In this document: one piece after another, positions 55,590 to 64,000 of the stretch
Position numbering within the stretch: position 1 is the stretch's first letter
Layout of the letters: each line of letters begins with the position of its first letter
Assembly: GCA_001510575.1 (NCBI GenBank)
Contig: LNGK01000010.1
Span: 495,825 to 559,824 of the forward strand
Direction of reading: 5' to 3'
Length of the DNA stretch: 64,000 nt
DNA from: Knoxdaviesia capensis
Lineage: Eukaryota; Ascomycota; Sordariomycetes; Microascales; Gondwanamycetaceae
Position numbers and translations under genes: made by a program
The notes under the pieces: model-generated
The model's database searches: none
What the model was told of the DNA's origin: nothing
Seen by the model: only the letters and a program-made list of their open reading frames with translations

Positions 55590-58500
55590 ATGAAAAAGTC
55601 CGACCTGCCATGGGACGCCGAAGCCGGGTCGCTGGCCGCGCTCAACCACATCGCGTCCAACCCGCCACTGGACTACAACAACGCTGATATCTCGCACACA
55701 GATCCCGTCACGTTGTACATATCTCGTGTCCCGGGAACCAGAGGTACGTTGCCCCCATACTGCTGGGAATAGTCGCCCGCCAGACTACTGCGCACGCTCT
55801 GGGTTTACGACTCGGTATCTCCCGGGGCTTTCGCGCTAAACAAGTGATCAGCGACTGACATGGAATATAAACTTCGGTCTCGAGCTACGTGAATGGCGGT
55901 AGCAGAGCCTGTTGATCCAGGTCTGCTGCCTGCCGTTTACCGTGCTTGGGATTGTTGCTTCTGGCACTGCAGACATCATCCTGTCCACATTCAAACCCCA
56001 GGCCAAGAACGTCACCGCCGAGGACGTGGCCACTTCGCTTTACTACGTCCACGTTGACACCAGCGAGCCGGCCGAGGCGCCGCGTTCAGCCGGTGCTGCG
56101 ACGGCAGTTGTGACTGGCGGACAGAGCCAATATCCGCCCCGAACCCAACCGCGCCCGCGCCCGCAGAGTCTGGACTGGACTGCCGTGCCGATCCAGCCGC
56201 AGGTGCAAACGCAGCAGCTGCAGCCACCGCTCGCGATCTCCGGACAACAAGAGCACTGCCCGCCAGCACAACAGGCACCCCAAGCGGCGAACAGACGTGC
56301 TGAGGAAGCGATGGTGGTGCCACCGCGAGCACGAGACGAAAATATCAATCCGTACTCCGCATCCCCCTCCCACAAACCTGTCCACCTCGAGCCAACCCAA
56401 CCACCCGCACCGTTGGCAAATATCCACGTAGGACAGCAAGTGGACCTGGTGGAAGCACGCTCTCTAATGACCCCCCAGACGGAGAATATGCTGTCCTCGC
56501 GTCCAGTAGCGGCGCAACCCTCCGCGCCGCAGCAAATTTCTCAGGGCAAATTCAAGATCCACCGCAAGCCCATCGCCAGTGGACTGATTTCGCCGCGAAC
56601 CGTTCCACCCGGTGGTGATGCAGCCCACACCGAGTGCGACCGTGATGCCACGACGGCGCCCCTCGGGGGAACCACCAGCGGCGCGGGTGGACCGGGCGGT
56701 CACGCGGGGGCCGCGCACGGCCCGGCCAGCATGGCCAATTTGGACACCAAGGGCCTGCCTGCGCCGCCCACGCTGCCCGAACTGGACCTGCCCGCCGTCT
56801 CGTTTGGATCGTCGTGGGCGGCTTTCGGTGGCAGCCGGCCGACCACGCCGCCCGGCGACGATCGCCCACATCGCGAGGCTGTCACTGAGCGCCACCACCC
56901 TGCTGGCCCGCGACCCCTCCTCCAAAGCGTGCCATCGCGGTCGCCGCGGCTTCCAGGTCGCGAGTCTGAGAATGCGCTGGGCATCACGTCGCAGGGAGGA
57001 AGTGGCCGAAGCGAGTCGGACGCGACACCCAGCGATGGAGTCGCAGCATCACGAGGTGGGCCGCCAATGGTGCAAGTGGACATGCCTCCCGCGGTTGCAC
57101 AGCAAGTTTCCAACCAGCCCGCCCAGTCCTCACTGCCTTCGCAAATGTATGGGAACACAAGCGCACTCTCCCTACAGCAGAGGCGAGCCTTCGGCATCGC
57201 TGTCGGCACTCCAGCCCACACATCCGACGACAATCGTGCACCCGCAGCACCAGCAGCCAATACTCATCCCGCGTCTGACGTTCCGGCGGTGCGCCAAGGC
57301 ACCGATAGCCCAAGCCACCAGCAGACTCGCCGATATGAAGATTACCACGACCGTGGCCACATCCCAGGCGATCAGCCGGGGTACCAGAAAACTCCTCAGC
57401 CCACAAATGCCTCGCCGTCGTATCAAACTTCGCGATTTCTTATCCCTCCAGCAGCGAAGGCTCCTTACAAATACTCCTTGCGACTGATCCGACGAGACCC
57501 GGTGTCGCGCCAACAGTGGAACATTGGCCAAATCATTCCAGACCAGCAGCACCAGCCAGAGGTGATGTCTTCAGCAAATTATACTGCGAGTACCACAGCG
57601 TCGGACCTAACTTTTCGCCGGACAAGGGCCAGGGCCGGCTCGCATGGACCAGAGGAGACGGGCTCGTTCCATACTGGAATGATAGATCATTTGGGTACAG
57701 CTGCACGGGGGTCTGGCCCCACCGGCGAAAATGAGGCTAGTTTTCCCTCAGCAGTGGGAGGAGACATTTCGGGATTTCCACCACCGTTCATGGTGTATAT
57801 AGCGACACCGACGTATGCAAGGTTCAGGAGAAGTGGGCAGCTGTCCAGCGTGGCCAAGGGGCTAGGAGACGCTGCAGATTTGGTCGCTGGGGGCCAGAGG
57901 CGCGCTGGGTTGGAGCAGCAGGTATCCAACTCCCAATTCAGGGACATTGGCCCCCAAGGCATGCCTGCGCCTTTTGTTTTCTGCCGGGTCGTATCTATGG
58001 CCTATGGCGAGTCCTGGGCTGCTGCTCTCCGGCGCAAGTTTCGCAGCGATAAGCACCACGCGCCTCACTACAGTTTTGGCGGGCTATCGCCTCCCAACCA
58101 GCCTGGATCGGCCAGAGCCACCGACAACACTGGCATTCCGCCATCGTTTTCAGCGGCCGCGATACCGTCGACCTCTAGAACGGGCGCTAAACATGCTAGT
58201 AGTCCGTCGACGGACGCTCTCGACTCCAGACTTGCAGGCTATCGCTTGGAGGGCTTCCACCACTCGCGGTGGGAAAGTGGAAGCGATCGAGAAACAACAG
58301 GCGAAGGGGGAAATGTTCCGATACATAGACGGGGGAAAAGCGAAGGAGCGCTCATGCAGGAACAGAGGGGTTTCAATCCCAGTTCCACTCCTCACCAAGA
58401 CACTGGATATGCGTCGCGAGGAGGAGCAGGAGGATACCTGGCTGTCTCCCCCACGACACCCATAACGCCCACGACGCCAACGAGGGCATCTCGGCCGCTT

Positions 58501-58920
58501 GGCTTCAGGTTTGCCAGTCCCTGGGATGGGGGTTCCTGCCAATTCCGTACGGGGTCGAGTGGGCGCAGTCTCTTGCTGCACCACACGATTGGCGACGACG
58601 AAGGGGGTGTTGTCAGCGAGCTGCGCTTCAGCATTCCTGGCCGCGACTTGTTCCACAGGCGAAACAACAGCTCTGCCGACTCCAGCGCGCAGTCATGGGC
58701 GGTGGACGGGCCAGGCTTAGGGCACCACAGTCCTGGTATCTCGTCCAATTCGGAGGATTCTGGGTTCCCGCTGCATTTAGGGAGAGAGCGGGCGGGCGGC
58801 GGCCGCCGAGGGAACCGTGCCAAGCTGGGGAAGTTGGTCATTCACCCCGAGGGACTGTGCATGCTGGATCTGGTTGTGGCTGCCAATGTTGGGGCATGGT
58901 GGAGGTCGTGGGAGCAGTGA
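55590..58920 (+). CDS. Large disordered conserved fungal protein, function unknown
   Basis: Exons 55590-55743 and 55973-58920; 1,033 residues. The start is the first ATG in frame, MKKSDLPWDAEAGSLAALNH, and exon 1 joins in phase (G|AC, giving ...VPGTRD). The protein has short ordered blocks separated by long Pro/Ser/Gln/Gly-rich disorder: block 1 (1-~80) SHTDPVTLYISRVPG to VATSLYYVHV; a block with YKYSLRLIRRDP and QWNIGQI; one with VYIATPTYARFR and VVSMAYGESWAAALRRKF; one with PLGFRFASPWDGG and CQFRTGSSGRSL; and the C-terminal KLVIHPEGLCMLDLVVAANV with GAWWRSWEQ. I recall similar block patterns in other Pezizomycotina proteins without known function; no catalytic motif or membrane segment is evident. 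The blocks may form one split domain with long loops. Confidence 0.8.
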
Positions 58921-59020
58921 GTTCGCTGTGAACGACGAGTTGTGGACTTACAGCAAGTACTGAAGACTGCTCGTAGAAGCAGTGCTGTGCTCGGACGTCT
59001 GTCGATATAGCCAACATTTG

Positions 59021-59055
59021 GTGCATTACGTGCAGTGCATTACATGCAGTGCATA
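59021..59055 (+). repeat. 14-bp tandem repeat GTGCATTACRTGCA
   Basis: GTGCATTACGTGCA, GTGCATTACATGCA and the partial unit GTGCATA follow each other, about 100 bp after the stop of the large fungal gene. Each unit is itself close to a palindrome ending in TGCA. Confidence 0.85.
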
Positions 59056-60113
59056 TAGTGGTAATACAGCAGGAACACTACCTACGAGTTTGTCTGGTAC
59101 TGGTGTCTTTGCACTGCGTTCCTCCGTATAATGCAGCACTCTTGGTGCATAGCCAGTAAATAAGTCACCGTTTAATTTGCATTTTGCAATACTGTACGGA
59201 GGAGAAAACTTATGATGAGCATCCTGAATCCCGGCTAGCAACCTCAGTCTGCGGCCAAATGGAGCATAGTCTTGTAATTCCATAAAATGTTGTATTTTAC
59301 AGTAGAGTCGCGTTTCCGGTTCTCGCAGAGTCTGCGCCAAAGTATTTCACGCCAGTCCGACTTGGTGTAGGTTCACCATCCTGGGCCCGTTTAAGTGGGT
59401 CCGGGTAACCAGCAAAAACATTCCGGAGAGACCTGGGATACGGAACCGAACGGGTAGCATTTTTATGGGTAGTTGGATACAGCCCTTTGCGTCCCAGGAC
59501 ACTCTGAGGTGAGAACCGAGAACCGAGAACAGCGAAGCGGCCTATCGACTGACTGCGGTCAGACGATAAAAACCTGTTGGTCCCGCGGTTATGGGCCAAG
59601 CGATTCCCGCAACTTTTGTTGCGCCTCTTATCATTCGCGTATGCATCTCTTACGAAAGAATGTTTTAAATGAAGATGGGCACATCTTCGTTCTTCTAGGT
59701 AATGATTCCATAAGGAACTTTGGTTCCCAAAAAAAGGAGAGGCTCCACACACATATATTAGGTTGTGTAAAGCTAAAACAGGAGCGAGGCCGGCCCATCT
59801 GGTACAACGCCGGGCACTAAAGTTGCCCTTCGACGAACACCAGAATGAAGCTTGAAATTATCCCTTGGGCTAGTTTAAACTCCTGCCGAGAAAGGAGTGG
59901 TGAATTTGGGCTAGGGACGTTAGCTGGAGGCACTGGATTTTCGGGGTTGATGTGCTCTCCTTCCCGGCACTCCCTCCCGGTCGAACACCGAATAGCATCT
60001 CCAACACACGTGTATGACGGACGTGTTCTGTGCAATAAACGAATGCGAGAACTCTACAGTATAGTAGGTGAACTGTTACAGCAGGCTATGCTGTCGTGTA
60101 TACACTGTAAGTT

Positions 60114-62482
60114 CAGTACAGTACAGTGCAGTACTGTACATACACATACAAACTCCAACCCATCCCTGATGTTGTATCTCGCTAGCATCGGAACAAATGG
60201 ACGGCGAAAGAAAGCATAAGCCGCCCGCAAGTCTAAGCCCTGACATTCTCCTGGTTCTCTGCATGAACCTTCCTCAACCCTCCGGTCCTGCCGGGGGCAT
60301 ATGTGCATCCAGGATACTTACCAGACAGGGACAGTACGGACCAACTGCTAATTTTATGTACGAGGAGACAAATTACAGTGCACACATAACCTGTACTGAA
60401 CTTTAGATGCACGCCAGCCATCACACCAGCACTCTGTGCCTCCTGCTCGCTCTCAATGGGGGGGTTACAATCAACAAATTGTCTGTGCAGGCGCATCCTT
60501 AATGCGTTGCTCTATCTGATGTGACCTTTCACTTGGAAGATGGATCAGCTAATCTATTCAACGGGCGTTGACAACCCAACAGAAGACCTTTCATGGAACC
60601 ACAGTTGTCATGTATGGAGGGAGGGTTGGGGTTGGGGCTGTGTGGAAGTCACATCCGCTATGTTTTCAAGTTGAGTCGCCAACTTGCCATTCGTAGGACT
60701 CCTATCCGACAAACAGCACACGTACGCGTTCTTAATTTCGGCCTCTCCTGTACTCGGCTCACTCTGCTGATGTTGAGTTGCAGTGCAGTCTGACTGGGCC
60801 AGGGTATCATGCCATGCCCGCGAGCGGTTTTGGGGGCTCTTTCTCCCTGTCTGGCAGACATTGAGCCCCCAAAAATCGATCATCCAGCCCATGAGGCGAG
60901 AGGAAAATCATTCATGCCGGCCAGCGACGGGAAAAGGAATCCAAGGCCCCCCCCTGAAGCGAGAATTTTCCATACTTCTGCAACATTCTGCACGTTGTTG
61001 CAAGCAGCCAGGCCAGGCCGACAGGGGAGGGAAAGAAACAAAAAGTCTCAACCGGGGATTGTGTGTTTTCGACCCGAAGCTCACAGCAACGCACACACAC
61101 CTTGGCACACAATTTGTAACGGGGTTCCCAGTTCCCAGTTCCCAGTTCCCAGTTCCTAGTTTCCAGTTACTAGTTTCCCACCATACCTAGTACAGAAGAT
61201 GGTATAACGCTAAATCCGAACGACCATGTGCCTGTAAATAAAACCGGACCTTCAAAAAGTGACAGGTCGATAATCGTTGCGCTAAGCTTGGACTAAGCTG
61301 TTTACTGTACAGTACTTAAGAGATGCTGTCTGTTTTTGACCACTTTCATTTGTGTTCTTGTCTTCTTTCCCTAATAGATAGAGTGTTACTGGTGGCCGGG
61401 CAAAGCGGATGTCTTTGCTGCACACAATGTACGGAATATAACATCTGGCTGACAGCACGACCACCATCAAGAGAGCCCCCCCCAAGTGCCATGGGCTTTA
61501 TCACACCTGAACATTCCACATGGCCCGAGAACTCCCAACGCCACTAACCGACGAGACTACGAGCTGATGGAAAACCGACTTGTCGTTCCCGGCTCTGTGC
61601 GCTCAAAAGGCGCTTTTCATGATGGTTCGGATTCCGGAGTAAGCTAGTGGTTGGCGTGAACATTTTACCACCGGAAGTGAGTGGGATGTGAGGAGGAAGG
61701 TTCAGCAGGTAGCGTGCACACTACCGGACAGAGTGCAAGTACCCACCACGAGGGTTCCTCCGCTTTTGCCCCCGCTCCATTAAGGGACTTCGTGGGTGGT
61801 GGGAGTGCGTGATAGCCATGATTCCACTCCTGGTACAGTCCAGTCCAGACAACACTGAGACTCCGTCCAGAAGAAGGTGCGCTCGACTAGGGCCGGGAGT
61901 GAAGGTAAATATCCCTGTTTGCCGACTTCCGTAATCAGGAATAGAACGTTCTAAAATCGGTTCCTTGACGAATACAGAATATTTGGGAAGGCAGGCCACC
62001 CCTGCACCCAAACCCCGAGTCTGCGAGTCTGGGAGATCCTGACTCGATCCTGGTTCAAAGAAATCCTCACGGTACCATACAGTACAGCACATACTGTACA
62101 GTAGTGTTGCCAATCCCGCTCCACTTATCTCGCCCCTCTTCCAAACGGCTGTTGTTAGATAGCAGGGATGATATCAGACACTGATACGGACAAGAAAGAC
62201 AGGATTTGCTCCTCTTCGTGGCCTGTTCAACTCTTCCCAGCCACACTGCACTTACTTGTCTCTGGAAAATGCTATCGTCCAGAGTTACACGATTTGGTAT
62301 TACATTGCACAGAATGGATTCTCGCGCACATACCAAAAAGCGCACCGGCCGATTGGTACCAGCTATCGGATATCGACAGTTTGGGCCAGCCGCGGGGGCC
62401 GAGTGTTTTACAGTGCACACTCGAAGTTGTGCAACAAACCCCATAAAAACAAAGCACATACAGTACAGTACTGTAGTACATA
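60114..62482. repeat. Scattered TACAGTA/TACTGTA palindromes
   Basis: Perfect 12-bp palindromes TACTGTACAGTA at 61,303-61,314 and 62,092-62,103, TACAGTACTGTA at 62,464-62,475, and a compound version with a central GC at 60,114-60,143. Their spacing is irregular. They may be hairpin-prone remnants of small inverted-repeat elements or binding sites. Confidence 0.6.
61124..61180 (+). repeat. GTTCCCA 7-bp tandem repeat
   Basis: Four perfect units (61,124-61,151) followed by four degenerate ones ending GTTTCCCA at 61,180. Confidence 0.9.
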
Positions 62483-63972
62483 CGTGTCTGTGGGCTATCC
62501 GCAACCGTATATTTAGAAGCTTTTCATCCCACCAAGAGTGATCATGTCTGTGTACAAGTTTAGGTGCTACTAGTATACCGCCGATGCAATATTCATGTAA
62601 ACAAGTGTACTGTCGATTTCGTCCGTGGACCTTGTGCACGAGAAAAAGGGAAGAAGCGCTTCTTCTCACACTTACACCGCGGTCCGTTCCTCCGTCTCCT
62701 GTAGCACGTGGAGCAACTGATTTCACCTACTACCACTACCACCCACGGTAGAGCATTCTGGGAGGGTCTGATCCCCGCGAGGGTATCAGACTATCAGTTA
62801 TCTATCTGGATGTCCCCGTCAATATGGATTGCTAGTTTCTCCCATCCCACTTGAATACAGGAGAGTGCAATCTAAGTGCTTCAGAGGTTCCTGCCCCAAA
62901 ACCTTTAGGGCTTATGTCGGCCATCAACCCTCCACGTCGTGGCACGTACTAGCACTGAAAAGCGAGTAACAAGCTGAGGTGATATCGCTAGTCTCTCTTG
63001 GGCTCGGATCCTGCATGGAAATTGCTTGAAATTTATCCTTCCAATTTGGGGTTACGGTACTGTTGAGCTGAAGTGCTGGTTGCCCTTGCAACTGCAGGTG
63101 CGACGAGAGGTCTCGCTTCTCTTGGCTCACACTTACAACGAAAGTCAGAATAGAAAAAACCGCACTGGGGAGATATATGGCCACTTACGCATCTGAGGAT
63201 ATGTCCATACATCAGGCTGCGGCAACGGTATTATCGGGACATACACGTATTTGTTGCTGTAAAACGCATTCAAGAGAGATAAGCCCATCGTGGAGGCCAA
63301 ACGCCAGACTGAAATGGCGATCATCCGTCTGTGGGGTGTTCATAATATTTCTCCTTCATATGCCCTCCTAGAATGGAACGACAGATCTACGTTCTCTGCC
63401 ACTACAGCACTTTACTCTGTGTAAGTGATTAAAGTCGAAAAGGTAGTATCGTTAACACCCAGCCTGGCATTACCAGAATCCTTATTTTCTGCTTCTCATT
63501 TACGATCGCTTCAAGACCCTGGGGGGCATTGTGCTGAATCTCCACCGGGGTGGGACTAACTGTGGATTTCCCTATGCGCTCTCCTGAATTACGAGCAGAA
63601 ACCGTAAATCTCCTTCTCCAGAGCAGGGTTACTGCCATCCACTGCAGTTGAACCTGCAAAAGATGGCTGAAGGTGTATCCAGGGGTGCGACTCTGTTACT
63701 TGGCCGGGGGCCAGGGGCATTCGAAACATGCAGCACCACTTCATAGGCAGTGTGTCTTGCTGACAGAGGGGCTTGCTACGCTATCTGCAAATTCGTACAG
63801 GCTCAATGCAGACTGCAAACCCCACAGAGGACATGTGAAGCTGACGTGTAACATGCCGGATTGCGACTACCGGCTAGGATTAACGGTGTATGCAACCCTT
63901 GAGATTAACCCATTTGTGAAGAATTCTTGGTGTCTGGGTCTTACGTGATTTGAACCTTGCGGGAATTCATTT

Positions 63973-63990
63973 AAAAAAAAAAAAAAAAAA
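63973..63990 (+). repeat. Poly-A run (18 A)
   Basis: An uninterrupted run of 18 A after TTT, followed by GGGCTCC. May be a polyadenylation-derived tail of a retroposed sequence or a simple repeat; no element upstream was recognised. Confidence 0.7.
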
Positions 63991-64000
63991 GGGCTCCAGG

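Larger units (their letters stand above)
58921..64000. other. Gene-poor region with short repeats
   Basis: About 5 kb of normal base composition, not RIP-mutated, in which no frame on either strand shows a recognisable family, credible intron structure or codon bias. It holds several short repeats (listed). A gene entirely unlike known ones, or non-coding RNAs, cannot be excluded from sequence alone. Confidence 0.5.

Noticed and set aside
41729..58920. Secondary-metabolite gene cluster around the GMC oxidoreductase
   Set aside because: Neighbours are house-keeping genes (Ccc1, pcm1, bsd2, Cbp6-like, ctp1); no synthase, P450 or cluster regulator is present.
59297..59820. Opposing frames of 115-151 codons
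   Set aside because: Overlap each other on both strands without domain or codon-bias support; GAGAACC repeats within.
62067..62726. 219-codon minus-strand frame
   Set aside because: Spans palindromic repeats, Cys/His content looks random and there is no supporting intron or domain pattern.
1..64000. CRISPR array, prokaryotic operons, phage genes or rRNA genes
   Set aside because: Introns, RIP and fungal protein families show a eukaryotic nuclear locus; no regularly spaced repeats or rRNA sequence were seen.

Overview
The window is nuclear DNA of a filamentous ascomycete (Pezizomycotina). The genes are GC-rich, carry several short introns with GTAAGT/GTGAGT-type donors and CTAAC-type branch sites, and encode typical fungal house-keeping proteins. 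The repeats carry an extreme repeat-induced point mutation (RIP) signature. I cannot name the species.

Region 1 (1-41,728) is an AT-rich block without a living gene. It is a nested pile of two retrotransposon families. The first is a ~9.8 kb Ty3/Gypsy element on the minus strand: one copy cut by the left edge (1-7,151), one with a truncated left LTR (21,046-30,607), and one complete apart from a gap (30,608-40,414). The second is a ~5.6 kb Ty1/Copia element on the plus strand (7,152-9,864; 10,031-15,592; 15,837-21,045; remnant 40,681-41,462). CpA and TpG are almost absent, so no start codon of the NTG type survives and CAA/CAG/TGG codons have become stops. Copies differ mainly by paired CG/TA exchanges. 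Two N gaps (15,593-15,836; 32,506-33,209) and an N-joined exact duplication (6,347-6,995) mark assembly trouble. The last ~270 bp of the block have lost CpG as well.

Region 2 (41,729-58,920) is gene-rich. In order: a six-exon secreted GMC oxidoreductase (-) whose last exon touches the AT block; a Ccc1/VIT1-type vacuolar iron/manganese transporter (-); ~2.9 kb without a convincing gene; protein-L-isoaspartate O-methyltransferase (+); a Bsd2/Ndfip-type ubiquitin-ligase adaptor (-); a small Cbp6/UQCC2-like complex III assembly factor (+); the mitochondrial citrate carrier Ctp1 (-); and a 1,033-residue, largely disordered fungal protein of unknown function (+). I rebuilt exon structures by hand; every junction keeps the reading frame.

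Region 3 (58,921-64,000) has no gene I can support. It holds a 14-bp tandem repeat, a GTTCCCA repeat, scattered 12-bp palindromes of the TACTGTACAGTA type and a poly-A run.

The genes are independent transcription units, not a cluster. Two deal with metals (Ccc1; Bsd2, which targets metal transporters for vacuolar degradation) and two with mitochondria (Cbp6-like; Ctp1). The strongest points for follow-up are the RIP chemistry visible between the Gypsy copies, the duplicated tRNA-T-arm-like module in the Gypsy leader, the extra reading frame after its integrase, the un-RIPped LTR patch at 40,415-40,580, and unusual exon structures (21-nt micro-exon in ctp1, PPxY motif split by an intron in bsd2).
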